DNA of 64,000 bases from Sediminibacterium sp. (GCA_030054095.1 JASGCO010000011.1:58722-122721); one strand, 5' to 3'; positions 26,423-35,838 are shown, numbered from the stretch's first letter. The notes: generated by a model from the sequence alone, not told the origin. Program-made: numbers and translations.

Positions 26423-28162
26423 ATGTTAAAGCCAACAGCACATACCTATATGAACGGAATGCTAATAGAGGACATAAATCCTCATACGTTGAAACGCTGG
26501 AAATATATTCTGGCCGCGCTTCTGAGTCTGGGATTTATCCTTTCCACTCTGGCGCAAACCGGCGGCGTGGGAGATGTAAACGTAACCGCTACAAGTATTT
26601 TTGAACCTACCATTAAAGATGCGATTAAATACACCGATCTGCCCGAAATTAAAGACAGTGTAAAGCGTTTGCCCGATGCTACCTATAAAATCAGCAGTAA
26701 ACCTCTTTTTCCGAGGTACGAAGTGCAACCGATCGAAAAAGCCAAAATGCAAAACGAACCCTTGCCTAAAATTTACCATTCGCTCTTAAAGCTGGGGTAT
26801 GGGCCCATTTATAATATGCCCTATGGCGAAGTGTGGCTGCATAGTACCCGCTCACGCGAAAACGCTTACGGCTTGCATTACAAACATTTTTCGTCAACCG
26901 CGCATTTAAAAGATGCCGGTTATGGCGGCTTTAGTGATAATGAAGCGGAACTATATGCCAAGCAATTCTACAAAAAACATACCTTGTTTGGCGATCTGAA
27001 TTACAAGCGAAATGTGGTTCATTTGTATGGTTACGATACAATGCAACATAAACTGGAGAACGATTTTACGTATCAACGTTACCAGTTAATAGAACCAAAA
27101 CTTCGTTTGGTAAGTCATTATACTGACAGTGTGCACATCAATCATGATATTAAACTGGGGTATTACAATCTTCAAAATATCAATAAAGAAGTGGAAAATA
27201 ACATACAGTTGCAGGCCAATGGTTATACCTATATCAACAATGAAAAACTGTTTGTTAACTTTCTTACCGATTTTTATAACCACAAACAACCTAACGATAC
27301 CCTGAATGATTTAATTGTTTCCTTAAATCCGTATTTTGAAGCTGGAGGTAACCGCTGGATGGTAAACATGGGCTTTACTGCCACGCTCGACCGGTTTAAA
27401 GACAAAACACGGTTCTACTTTTATCCGCAGATTAATGCTTCATTTAATGTTTACGAATCGCTTATTATTCCGTATGCCGGAGTAAGTGGCGGACTCATTA
27501 AAAACAGTTTCCGGAAAATGAGTACCGAAAACCCGTTTATGAATGCCGATTTGAATTATGTGAATACCAATAATAAATACAATTTGTTTGGCGGTTTAAG
27601 AGGGCAACTAAGCTGCAATACCAGTTACGACGCGCGCGTGAGTTACGGACAGTTTGATAGTTTACAGTTTTTTATCATTAATTACGATCGTCCCAATACC
27701 TTGTATAACCAGTTTGTACCCGTATATGATAACACCCGTCAGTTAACCGTTAACGGACAAGTAAACTACCAGTTAAAAGAGAAAATAAAATTTTCTGTAA
27801 AAGGGAACTACTATTACTACGATACCAAAAATCTGAAGCGGGCTTATCATAAACCAGACTACGACATTACGCTGGCCGGGTCGTATAATCTGAAAAACAA
27901 GATTATTGTAAGAAGTGACGTTTTCCTTATCGGCAAACAATGGGCGCTTACCCAACAGCAGGAAAACGGACAAAACGTTTTAAACCCGGTGCAATTGAAT
28001 AGCCTGGTAGATATTAACTTAGGAGCGGAGTACCGTTACAGTAAAATGCTGAGTTTCTGGGCACAGTTTAATAATATCGCGCATCAGCGGTATTACCGTT
28101 GGGAACGGTATCCTACCCAGCGTTTTAATTTTATGATGGGCTTAACGTTTGTGCCGTTTTAA
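26423..28162 (+). CDS. Outer-membrane beta-barrel protein (TonB-receptor-like without plug)
   Basis: A 579-aa protein. The N terminus has about 30 polar residues, then a hydrophobic signal (YILAALLSLGFILSTLAQ). After a Pro-rich periplasmic segment the rest alternates aromatic and polar residues in strand-length blocks and ends in a strand with a terminal aromatic residue (FNFMMGLTFVPF), as outer-membrane barrels do. No TonB box or plug domain is seen, and it is shorter than a full TonB-dependent receptor. It follows the TPR gene by 11 bases and is probably cotranscribed. The start may lie at a later ATG (26450 or 26459), closer to the signal. Confidence 0.78.
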   Translation: MLKPTAHTYMNGMLIEDINPHTLKRWKYILAALLSLGFILSTLAQTGGVGDVNVTATSIFEPTIKDAIKYTDLPEIKDSVKRLPDATYKISSKPLFPRYEVQPIEKAKMQNEPLPKIYHSLLKLGYGPIYNMPYGEVWLHSTRSRENAYGLHYKHFSSTAHLKDAGYGGFSDNEAELYAKQFYKKHTLFGDLNYKRNVVHLYGYDTMQHKLENDFTYQRYQLIEPKLRLVSHYTDSVHINHDIKLGYYNLQNINKEVENNIQLQANGYTYINNEKLFVNFLTDFYNHKQPNDTLNDLIVSLNPYFEAGGNRWMVNMGFTATLDRFKDKTRFYFYPQINASFNVYESLIIPYAGVSGGLIKNSFRKMSTENPFMNADLNYVNTNNKYNLFGGLRGQLSCNTSYDARVSYGQFDSLQFFIINYDRPNTLYNQFVPVYDNTRQLTVNGQVNYQLKEKIKFSVKGNYYYYDTKNLKRAYHKPDYDITLAGSYNLKNKIIVRSDVFLIGKQWALTQQQENGQNVLNPVQLNSLVDINLGAEYRYSKMLSFWAQFNNIAHQRYYRWERYPTQRFNFMMGLTFVPF

Positions 28163-28241
28163 ATTTAAGAAGTACGTGGGTAAATCTTAAAAATGGTAAC
28201 CTCTGCTGTTTATAAATGAACAAACGCATAACCTTTAACAA

Positions 28242-28754
28242 TTGAAAAAGAGTCTCATTGTTTTAGGAGCATTGTTCCTGATGCTAATGTGTTACTACGT
28301 ATGGCCCGAAGTATCATTGCCAAAAGATAGACCCGTTGATAAACTGATCGTTTACAAATCCAGGCGAGAGTTGCTTGTTTATTCTAAAGGAGAATTGTTG
28401 AAAGTTTATACCATCTCTCTTGGCGGATATCCGCTTGGACACAAACATTACGAAGGAGATAAACGAACACCCGAAGGACGTTACACTATTTTTGCAAAAA
28501 ATCCAAATAGTGGTTATCATAAAAATCTAGGTATTTCTTACCCTAATGCTTTGGATCGCGATTATGCCCGGAAAAATAAATTATCACCCGGAGGTGATGT
28601 AAAACTGCATGGTTTACGAAATGGCACTGGTTGGATAGGGAAGTTTCACCGCTGGATGGATTGGACTGCCGGTTGCATAGCATTAACTAACGGGGAAATA
28701 GATGAGTTGTATAACGCTGTGGTCGTTGGTACTCCCATCTGGATTTATCCATGA
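28242..28754 (+). CDS. L,D-transpeptidase (YkuD family)
   Basis: A 170-aa protein. It begins at TTG (28242), which gives a normal signal or anchor (MKKSLIVLGALFLMLMCYYVW); no ATG is available before it. The YkuD catalytic block is present: HGLRNGTG (His) and, further on, DWTAGCIAL with the nucleophilic Cys. TPEGRYTI is a family hallmark. Such enzymes make 3-3 crosslinks in peptidoglycan, attach lipoproteins to it, or cleave such bonds. In the active-site motif S/TxGC the first residue is Thr rather than the more usual Ser. It acts in the periplasm and lies 80 bases downstream of the barrel gene. Confidence 0.88.
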   Translation: MKKSLIVLGALFLMLMCYYVWPEVSLPKDRPVDKLIVYKSRRELLVYSKGELLKVYTISLGGYPLGHKHYEGDKRTPEGRYTIFAKNPNSGYHKNLGISYPNALDRDYARKNKLSPGGDVKLHGLRNGTGWIGKFHRWMDWTAGCIALTNGEIDELYNAVVVGTPIWIYP

Positions 28755-28864
28755 AAAGGAAAAGTAGCATCCTTTTACAAGTACTAGTTGCTCTACTAAA
28801 CGTGTACTAATTCCTTTTCTTAAGTGACTGTGGCTTGTCAGATTTTTTATGATCCGGGTTAAAA

Positions 28865-29332
28865 CTATTTGGCAATCTCAAAATGCATCCAGTCGTAATT
28901 CTTTTCACGCCCCAGCGATACAAATCCGTTTTTATAAAAAATATCAATCATGGCTTTGTATTCTGGTTTGGCAAACTGGGCGGTTTTACTGCTTTGTTTT
29001 AAACTGTTACGATCCGGATCCAGATCAATGGCTACTCCCCAGGAGTGACGGCTCCAGTCGGAACCATTACGCATTTTACGGTAGTTGAAGCACCCTCCGT
29101 AGATATTAATACCCAAACGTTTTATTTCATCTATGCCATACGTGGTTAAAATAGAATTGAAAACAGTATTTAGGTTATCTTTAACCAGTTTATGACAGCT
29201 GATGCTGTTTACCGAAACGGTTTTATCCCACGATAATACCATGGGGTAGGGTAAGGTAAGTTTAGTAAGGTAAGGCGATCCGTTTTCGGTTGGTGGGCCG
29301 TATTTACTGATAAGTTGGGCAGTTGTAATCAT
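28865..29332 (-). CDS. M15-family peptidase (D-Ala-D-Ala carboxypeptidase or endolysin type)
   Basis: A 155-aa zinc peptidase of the M15 type. Metal-binding residues appear in SRHSWGVAIDLDP (H and D) and DWMHFE (H), with a GCFNYRKMR block upstream. Family members cleave D-Ala-D-Ala or L-Ala-D-Glu bonds in peptidoglycan. No signal peptide is present, a feature of phage-type endolysins and of many chromosomal copies. It is convergent with the L,D-transpeptidase, so two peptidoglycan-active proteins lie side by side. The substrate bond cannot be read from the sequence. Confidence 0.82.
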   Translation of the reverse strand: MITTAQLISKYGPPTENGSPYLTKLTLPYPMVLSWDKTVSVNSISCHKLVKDNLNTVFNSILTTYGIDEIKRLGINIYGGCFNYRKMRNGSDWSRHSWGVAIDLDPDRNSLKQSSKTAQFAKPEYKAMIDIFYKNGFVSLGREKNYDWMHFEIAK

Positions 29333-29475
29333 AGTTGTTGTGTGTTTTATCGTATTAAGTTACATAAAAAAGTGTGTAATTGCAACAGAAATCTGCTTTT
29401 TATGAAGGATAGAAGCAGGTTATAAAAATGCAATGACTTTGCAAGTAATTTAAGTCTTTGCCGCGTATAATTTTA

Positions 29476-29483
29476 TAATTTTG
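29476..29483 (+). promoter_or_regulatory. -7 box just before a lipoprotein gene
   Basis: A perfect TAATTTTG box followed by CGCC ends four bases before the ATG at 29488. TTTG at 29457-29460 is only 15 bases upstream, shorter than usual. Initiation would fall at or near the start codon, which suggests a leaderless or nearly leaderless transcript. Confidence 0.4.
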
Positions 29484-29487
29484 CGCC

Positions 29488-30477
29488 ATGATTCGTAGCG
29501 TTTTTGCGGGTGTTACATTCCTGTTGGTACTGCTGTTGTCTTGTAGGCCAGATCGTAAAGAGCCCAGTAGTTTTTATTACTGGAAAAGTACGTTTCAGTT
29601 ATCGCCGTTGGAGCGACAAGCTTTGCGTAATTCGGCTGATTCCATTATATACATCCGCTTTTTTGATGTAGAATGGGATGCCATTAGTCAAAAAGCGCGA
29701 CCGGTGGCGCCTATACAATGGCAGGAGGCTTTACCTTCGTACCTGAAGGTGTGTCCGGTGGTGTTTATCAAAAACGAAGTGTTTGAAAAAAACAACAGCG
29801 ATAGCCTTGTTGCGCTGGCAAAGCATGTTTATCAGCTTGTTCAGCGCATTGGCGCTAAAACGGGACAATCTTTAAAAACCATTCAGGTAGATTGCGACTG
29901 GACCCTGAGCACCCGTGATCGTTATTTTACGTTTTTAAAGGCGCTTAAAACGGAAAGTGGGTTAAGGCTTCAGGCTACCATTCGTTTGCACCAGATCAAA
30001 TACCGGCAGCAAACCGGTGTACCGCCCGTAGAAGAAGGGGTGGTTATGTATTACAACATGAGCGCGCTGAATAGTGGTAAAATCAATTCCATTTACGACC
30101 GGCACCAGGCACGTCTGTATTTACCGGCTTTAAAAAATTACCCTTTACCGCTCCATTATGCTTTACCTGTTTTTTCGTGGGCGGTGGCGCACGATGGACA
30201 AAAGGTTACGGCGCTGTTAAACAAAACCAATCGCGGGCAACTGGAGCGGGACACGCATTTTCTTAAAACCGATGACAATACGTTTAAAGTAAAACAGAGT
30301 TTTTTCAGAAACGGGTATTATTTAAAACAAGGGTGGACGCTTAAACTGGAGGAGGTAACCGACGAAGATTTGGGAGAAATGAAAACCGATCTGGAAATGT
30401 ATGCCCCACAACCACCCCGCCATTATATTTATTTTGATTTAGACACTTTAAATTTACAGACACATGAAATTCTTTAA
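29488..30477 (+). CDS. Hypothetical lipoprotein, possibly TIM-barrel-like
   Basis: A 329-aa lipoprotein with lipid-attachment cysteine C19 (LVLLLSC). The segments FYYWKSTF, YIRFFDVEWD and TIQVDCDWT...YFTFLKALK resemble proteins annotated as DUF3142, a glycosidase-like barrel family. This is a weak, memory-based resemblance without a confirmed active site. The last 14 bases overlap the next gene, so the two are almost certainly cotranslated. A surface or periplasmic carbohydrate-related role is possible but unproven. Confidence 0.72.
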   Translation: MIRSVFAGVTFLLVLLLSCRPDRKEPSSFYYWKSTFQLSPLERQALRNSADSIIYIRFFDVEWDAISQKARPVAPIQWQEALPSYLKVCPVVFIKNEVFEKNNSDSLVALAKHVYQLVQRIGAKTGQSLKTIQVDCDWTLSTRDRYFTFLKALKTESGLRLQATIRLHQIKYRQQTGVPPVEEGVVMYYNMSALNSGKINSIYDRHQARLYLPALKNYPLPLHYALPVFSWAVAHDGQKVTALLNKTNRGQLERDTHFLKTDDNTFKVKQSFFRNGYYLKQGWTLKLEEVTDEDLGEMKTDLEMYAPQPPRHYIYFDLDTLNLQTHEIL

Positions 30478-32665
30478 TACAAAAATCCGTTTTACCGCTT
30501 TGGGTTATCTGGCCGGTATTGGCCTTGTGCTGGCTTGTGCCGGTGGCTATATTTTTGAATATGGCAATTCGCAATTTGCGCCCGAAAGTTTTGTGGATAA
30601 AAAATACAGCCCGTTTTTTTATTCGTATGAGTACTATTATGGTATATCGTACGATACGCAACACAACAGCCGTTTTAACGAAGCCATTACCGACGATTGG
30701 TGGAATTATCTGGGAAAAAAATACAATCGCGCCTCGGTATCGGCCTTGCTCATTCAAACGACATCAGCGCAATTAGACAGTGTGTTAAAAAAGAAACTCC
30801 CGGTGGCCTTGGCGCAGAATGAGATCCTGAAAAACAGTGGCGATAAAAAAGTAAACGCGTTTTTAGAATTTCTGAAATGGAGTAAAGCCTGCGAAACCTT
30901 TGCTCTTCGTACCGAAGATGAGTGGGGGTATTACGGCGATACCAAACCGACACCCCGTGCCAGCAGTAAAGACATGTGTTTGAAACTGGCCGATGTCTAT
31001 GCCCGTCAAAAAGACACGTTTTTAAAAACACGGTATTGGTTTCAGTGGGTAAGGGCCTGCTATTTTAATTCAGATTTTACCGGAACTCTTGCCGCATTTG
31101 AAAAGGAAAAGGACGCGGAGAAAACTACCTTGTATTACCGTGCCATGGGCTATTATGCCGGGGCCTTATACAAGCAAAAGAGATTCGCGGAGTCGAATTA
31201 TTATTTTAGTCTGGTGTATAATTATTGCGACGCGCTTAAACCCATGGCCCATTTTAGTTTTAAGCCTCAGCAGGAAAGCGATTGGCAAAACACGCTGGCT
31301 CTTTGTAAAACCAACGATGAAAAAGCGACACTCTGGCAAATGCTGGGTATTCAGTATGGCGATGAATTACGGGCCATGAAAGAAATCGCGGCGCTGGATC
31401 CATCGAGTGAGAAACTGGATGTGTTGCTGGCCCGCGCGGTAAACCATGCCGAAAACAGTAACCTTAACGATGCGTATAATAGTGTGCCGGCCGAAAAAGC
31501 ACCGGGGGTTAACGACTACGTAAGTGTGTTTAGCGCCATTCTCGATAAAAAACCGCAACAGGCGTATAAATGGCAAATGGCGCTGGGGTATTTGTATGCT
31601 ATTGGCAAACAGCACGAAAAAGCGCAAAGTATGTTGAAAGAGGCGCGTAAAACGGTACCCGATAATGCTTTGGCCAAAGCGCAGTTACGCCAGTTGCAAT
31701 TAATAGCCGATGTACAGGCGCTGAATCGCATTGACGGCAAAGCCGAAAACCGTTTATTGCCTGAGTTTCAGTGGCTGAAACAGGTACGTAGCGATTCGGC
31801 TTTTGCCAAATTGCGTCCGCATTACACCTGGCAGTGGTTGCTGGAAACCATGGCCGCCCGGTATCGCAAACAGGGCGACGCGTTAAAAGCCGAATGGTTT
31901 GTGCCATCGGGAGTGTATTACATGAGTACCGCTAATTGTGAGGCCATGAAAACGTTTTTGAAAAAGCCGGATAAGAGCGGCTACGAAGCATTTGGTCAGT
32001 CGGTGTACGCGTACAGTTACGAAGCTATTTGCGAGTATCAGGGCATAAAGGTGGCGTACAGCGAACGTATAGAGGAGAGCATCGCGTTTATGGAGCAGGC
32101 CGCGGCGTTTGGTGAAAGCAAATTGCTGAGTAATCCGTTTAATGGTGGAATTAAAGATTGCCACGATTGCGACCATGCCCTGCCGCAAAAAACCATTTAC
32201 ACTAAACTGAGTACGCTTAAAAAAATGAAGGAGATGTATGCCTCCCTGCCGAATGATACGTATAACAATGCTCTTTTACTGGCCAACGCGTATTATAACA
32301 TGAGTTACTATGGCAGCAGCCGTTTGTTTTACGAATGCGATATTGTCGGGCGCGGGTACATGTATCCTGCTACGGCCGATAGTTTGCTGACCAAAGATGT
32401 GTTCAGTATGACAAATGCCGGAAAGTATTACCGGATGGCGCTGCAAAACGCTAAAACGGATGAGCAAAAGGCCAAATGTACGTATATGCTGGCAAAATGC
32501 GAACGCAACGAATGGTGCAATAGTATTAACAATGACACTTATAAACAAGGGGTTGATTTTAAAGCCTGGCCGTCGTTTAAGGCGTTAACGAATTTTGCGG
32601 CTACCAAATACTATAAGGAAGTTATTAAGGAGTGCGGGTATTTCCGGACGTTTACCATGAAGTAG
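30464..32665 (+). CDS. Large hypothetical lipoprotein
   Basis: A 733-aa protein of unknown function. The N terminus carries a signal with a lipobox-like LVLACAGG. The mature protein is mostly helical, with repeated Ala-rich, TPR-like or Sel1-like segments (for example YYRAMGYYAGALYKQKRFAESNYYF, MALGYLYAIGKQHEKAQSML). It overlaps the preceding lipoprotein gene by 14 bases, so the two form a translationally coupled pair. The C-terminal third has several Cys residues (CHDCDH, CEAM, CKCE-like positions) of unclear role. No enzyme motif was recognised. Confidence 0.78.
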   Translation: MKFFNTKIRFTALGYLAGIGLVLACAGGYIFEYGNSQFAPESFVDKKYSPFFYSYEYYYGISYDTQHNSRFNEAITDDWWNYLGKKYNRASVSALLIQTTSAQLDSVLKKKLPVALAQNEILKNSGDKKVNAFLEFLKWSKACETFALRTEDEWGYYGDTKPTPRASSKDMCLKLADVYARQKDTFLKTRYWFQWVRACYFNSDFTGTLAAFEKEKDAEKTTLYYRAMGYYAGALYKQKRFAESNYYFSLVYNYCDALKPMAHFSFKPQQESDWQNTLALCKTNDEKATLWQMLGIQYGDELRAMKEIAALDPSSEKLDVLLARAVNHAENSNLNDAYNSVPAEKAPGVNDYVSVFSAILDKKPQQAYKWQMALGYLYAIGKQHEKAQSMLKEARKTVPDNALAKAQLRQLQLIADVQALNRIDGKAENRLLPEFQWLKQVRSDSAFAKLRPHYTWQWLLETMAARYRKQGDALKAEWFVPSGVYYMSTANCEAMKTFLKKPDKSGYEAFGQSVYAYSYEAICEYQGIKVAYSERIEESIAFMEQAAAFGESKLLSNPFNGGIKDCHDCDHALPQKTIYTKLSTLKKMKEMYASLPNDTYNNALLLANAYYNMSYYGSSRLFYECDIVGRGYMYPATADSLLTKDVFSMTNAGKYYRMALQNAKTDEQKAKCTYMLAKCERNEWCNSINNDTYKQGVDFKAWPSFKALTNFAATKYYKEVIKECGYFRTFTMK

Positions 32666-32707
32666 GGCGAATGTCGTTTTGTTTATGTATGCAATTGTTT
32701 TAGAACC

Positions 32708-33097
32708 ATGTTACAGTTAAAAGGCATTCACCATATTGCGATTATTGCCAGCGATTATGGGCAATCGAAACGGTTTTATACAGAAGTATTGGGATTTGCC
32801 ATTGTACGGGAGACCTACCGGGAAGAACGGGACTCGTATAAGCTGGATTTGTCGTTAAACGGGTGTTATACTATTGAGTTGTTTTCGTTTCCGGAATATG
32901 TGCCCCGCCCTACGCAACCGGAGGCGCTTGGGTTGCGGCATTTGGCGTTTGCGGTAGAGAACCTGGATACCGCTGTCCTGCATTTGCAAGAGGTGGGTGT
33001 AAGCACAGAACCAATACGTTTGGATACCCTGACAGGGAAACGGTTTGTATTTTTTACAGATCCCGATGGTTTGCCTTTGGAATTGTATGAGGGGTAG
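32708..33097 (+). CDS. gloA2: VOC-family protein, GloA2/YaeR-like
   Basis: A 129-aa protein of the vicinal-oxygen-chelate superfamily. It matches Escherichia coli YaeR closely from memory: same length, start LKGIHHIAIIASDY, VYREARDS-type motif (here TYREERDSYK), IELFSFPE, LGLRHLAFAV and the ending FFTDPDGLPLELYE. Metal-ligand positions are H9, E57, the His in LRHLAFAV and the Glu in LELYE. GloA2/YaeR proteins are glyoxalase-I-like, but their physiological reaction is poorly defined. It follows the lipoprotein pair by 42 bases and may be read through from it. It is cytosolic. Confidence 0.88.
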   Translation: MLQLKGIHHIAIIASDYGQSKRFYTEVLGFAIVRETYREERDSYKLDLSLNGCYTIELFSFPEYVPRPTQPEALGLRHLAFAVENLDTAVLHLQEVGVSTEPIRLDTLTGKRFVFFTDPDGLPLELYEG

Positions 33098-33427
33098 GGA
33101 GGGAGTTTAGTAGGGGTTCTTAATAAATGTATAGTTAAGTTAGTTGTGGTTCATGTATAATGGTTTTTTGTGAATGAGTTGAAAAGCGTTTTTTTAGATT
33201 TTGAAAACTGTGTAAATAAACCCTTTAGGAAGTTCTGATTATTAATTATGAAAAACAAATGGATAACAGTTAAGATTAAAATAGATGACATTACAAAACG
33301 AGTATAAGCGCAGAGTTTTGACTTGGTGTTAACCAAAAGTTCAATGGTATTTCTATTATTGAATCTTTTAGGGATGTGTCATAGAGTTATTTAAGTCAAA
33401 GTATCGTTAGTTTGATTTAAACTATTT
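33098..33427. other. Non-coding gap
   Basis: This 330-base AT-rich stretch lies between convergent genes. A 61-codon minus-strand frame (33151-33336) has no recognisable features and is probably chance. No hairpin terminator stands out. Confidence 0.4.
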
Positions 33428-34006
33428 TCAATGTCGCAATAGGTTTTCAAGTTTTTCATAATCCCCATCTTGTCCGAAATTGTCTGTGTTTGCATTTGTA
33501 CCGCTAATTTGATTAGCCATGCAACTGAAACAAACTTTAGCTGTCCCAATAATTTTTTTGTTCTTTTTGAATATTAATATGTCGCGATACACATAGATGC
33601 AAGCTGTTGCTAAGTATTCTGTTGCAGGTTTCTCAGTAAAAATACTGTCGATACTTTTAAATTTTGATGCGTCTATAGTTGTTTTTATATAGCCGATTTT
33701 TTCAAGTACATCAATAAAAAATAAGTCCGATATATCATGGGGAATGTCACCCAAAATAACACCCGTTTTGAACGAGTCAATTTTAGTTTTAAACTCATTA
33801 TCATATAAACTGCCAATTTGTAACTCATCAAAATGACTTGAGTAGTAGTCAATAGCGTCGTATTCAAAGAATTTTTTTCTAATTGTTTTTTTTGTTGCTA
33901 CTGAATTATCGATTGGCTCACTTTTCTTCTCTGTTTTCGTCTCGCAACGCCAAAGGGTTAAACAGAAGATGGCTAGTGTTAAAATAGTAAGTAAATTCTT
34001 CTTCAT
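33428..34006 (-). CDS. Hypothetical small lipoprotein
   Basis: A 192-aa lipoprotein with cysteine C21 (LTLWRC) after a clear hydrophobic signal. The mature part is Lys/Asp-rich with two Cys near the C terminus (KVCFSCMA) and no known motif. It lies 2 bases after the small membrane protein gene and is the last gene of the minus-strand run beginning with the S41 peptidase. The function is unknown. Its AT-rich codon use is typical of lineage-specific genes. Confidence 0.75.
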   Translation of the reverse strand: MKKNLLTILTLAIFCLTLWRCETKTEKKSEPIDNSVATKKTIRKKFFEYDAIDYYSSHFDELQIGSLYDNEFKTKIDSFKTGVILGDIPHDISDLFFIDVLEKIGYIKTTIDASKFKSIDSIFTEKPATEYLATACIYVYRDILIFKKNKKIIGTAKVCFSCMANQISGTNANTDNFGQDGDYEKLENLLRH

Positions 34007-34007
34007 A

Positions 34008-34415
34008 TTACGCTCTGTTTTTAAATAAGCCGTTATATATTACATGGCTTATAAAACCTGTTATTATAGTGGCTATCAGATCCCAAATATCTATGGGTTT
34101 GCCAAGTAAGGGATGGGCAAGTTCAAATACAATAACACTGAGTGTTCCCAGTTTTATCAGGTAATTTCCTTTGGTGGTTTCATTAGATAAAATAGCTATC
34201 AGAAAAAAAATAGTTGTCAGGGTTCCAAGGGTATTGCCCAACGTGGATGCAATATGAAAGTCATTTATATTATTGTTGTAGATGTATGGCCGGTAAATAG
34301 GTCGCCCTACACATTCATAGAGCAATAAAGCCGAAATGCCTATGGCAAAATTAATGACTTTGTAGTTGGTCAGTTTCCAGTGTTTTAATTCCGATTTAAG
34401 ATCGTTCAGGGTCAT
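34008..34415 (-). CDS. Small integral membrane protein
   Basis: About 135 aa with four predicted transmembrane helices (centred near residues 25, 65, 90 and 115 of the chosen frame) and no family recognised. The start is the ATG at 34415 (MTLNDLKSELKHW) rather than 34448, because the shorter form avoids overlapping the S41 peptidase stop codon and starts with a normal soluble N terminus. It sits between the S41 peptidase and the small lipoprotein with gaps of a few bases, so the three genes are probably one operon. Confidence 0.72.
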   Translation of the reverse strand: MTLNDLKSELKHWKLTNYKVINFAIGISALLLYECVGRPIYRPYIYNNNINDFHIASTLGNTLGTLTTIFFLIAILSNETTKGNYLIKLGTLSVIVFELAHPLLGKPIDIWDLIATIITGFISHVIYNGLFKNRA

Positions 34416-34419
34416 TGTT

Positions 34420-35838
34420 CTATTTTTTCGTTTTGCTACCAGGTACACTGCTTAACATTTTAAGAAGAGTGGCTAGTATTTCGTCGTTGGCATCCAGTAA
34501 ATGGTCCTGTATGTAAATATCCGGTTTTACACCCTCCAGTTGTTTGCTTCCATTGACTCTCACGATGTAGCTTTTAGGAACTTTAACAACAATGCCCGTT
34601 TGTGGCAGTGCGTATGAGAATTGAGAGGCGTATAGGGTGGGCACATCGCCTGTTTCTTCCCCCACAATTTTACCGAATTTATAATCCTGAATCAGCGCGG
34701 CACTTACCGCAGCCATAGAGTAGGTTTGCCGGTTTATCAATACATATACCTTTCCTTTAAAACGTTTCGCGTTTTCTAAGGGTTTACATGCCGGGAAATC
34801 GTATTTGAAAACCGTTCCATCTGTATTTCTCAACAGGGCGCTGGCGTAATCGTTACTGGTATCGGCTTGTAAACGCGTGTGGTGTTTCAGTATTTTACTG
34901 GTTTTTACAGAAAAAGCGGAATACCACTTAAATGGCTTATGGGCAAAACAGGAAATTAAGTAATCGCTGTAGGCATTATCTCCGCCGGGGTTATTTCTTA
35001 AATCAATAATGAGGTGTTTGCTGTTCTTTGTTCTGATGACTGAAAAAGCGGAGTCAATGTATTGTTTAAATACGGATTCTCCATCCGCTTCATTGCTGCC
35101 AAAGGGTCCGGGGTTTAAATACGCGATATCTCCGTACAATTGTAGCTTTTTTAGCGGATTCACCACTTCTCCATTCCTGCTTGTTTCGTAATCAATAACA
35201 GAAACCGCTTTTACCTCTGTATTGCTGATCTGGTTTGCCTTATTCCGGATTTGCAGTGTCCAGTTGTCTTTTCGTTCGTTATGCTGGAAGAGTAATCGCG
35301 GGAACGATAGCAATTCTATTTTAGCGTTTTTAAAGTAAGTTCTTTCGGCAGAAACAAGTGGGTAAAGTTGACGTAACAGATCCTGTATGGTTATGTTATC
35401 TATCGTTACGATTTCATCTCCAACTTCAATGGTTGTGTTGGAAGACAGGTTATTTCTAACAAACGCTTTCCCGTTTTCAAAAGCCAGCTCTAATGGAAAT
35501 ACGACTCCGCCTGAATGGGCATACGCGATGTAGGATCTTGCCGGAAAATCTATTTCACAGTGCCCGGTGTTTGCAAAGCTTACGAGTTGCTGGTAAAGGG
35601 AAACGGTTTGTAAGAGGGTGAGTGAATCGGTATGAATACGCGTTTTTAACTGGTGGTACAGGCTGTCGTATTGTTTTTGATTTCGGAACGCAAAAAGGTT
35701 GTAGTGAGTGGATTGTATGGATTGATATAAGTAATCAAGGTCGTCTTTTACCGATTGACCAGAGAGTTTAGACACCTCTTGTGCAAATCCGGTATGGCTT
35801 AAGAGTGAGAGGAGGAGTACTACGAATCTGGATTTCAT
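34420..35838 (-). CDS. S41-family peptidase (C-terminal-processing-protease type)
   Basis: A 472-aa protein with a signal peptide ending TGFAQ (residue 20). A helical N-terminal domain is followed by a degenerate PDZ-like region (EVGDEIVTIDNITIQDLL) and the S41 catalytic core. Core motifs are LIIDLRNNPGGD and the nucleophile region INRQTYSMAAVSAAL (Ser in TYS), then GEETGDVPT. Family members cleave the C termini of periplasmic proteins or act as secreted proteases. It starts a minus-strand run with the small membrane protein and the lipoprotein. The substrate is unknown. Confidence 0.88.
   Translation of the reverse strand: MKSRFVVLLLSLLSHTGFAQEVSKLSGQSVKDDLDYLYQSIQSTHYNLFAFRNQKQYDSLYHQLKTRIHTDSLTLLQTVSLYQQLVSFANTGHCEIDFPARSYIAYAHSGGVVFPLELAFENGKAFVRNNLSSNTTIEVGDEIVTIDNITIQDLLRQLYPLVSAERTYFKNAKIELLSFPRLLFQHNERKDNWTLQIRNKANQISNTEVKAVSVIDYETSRNGEVVNPLKKLQLYGDIAYLNPGPFGSNEADGESVFKQYIDSAFSVIRTKNSKHLIIDLRNNPGGDNAYSDYLISCFAHKPFKWYSAFSVKTSKILKHHTRLQADTSNDYASALLRNTDGTVFKYDFPACKPLENAKRFKGKVYVLINRQTYSMAAVSAALIQDYKFGKIVGEETGDVPTLYASQFSYALPQTGIVVKVPKSYIVRVNGSKQLEGVKPDIYIQDHLLDANDEILATLLKMLSSVPGSKTKK

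Noticed and set aside
28753..28819. GAAAAGGAA/TTCCTTTTC inverted repeat after the L,D-transpeptidase
   Set aside because: Nine-base arms of low complexity with a loop of about 50 bases; chance pairing is likely.
33151..33336. 61-codon minus-strand frame
   Set aside because: Low-complexity AT-rich translation with no start signal or family match.
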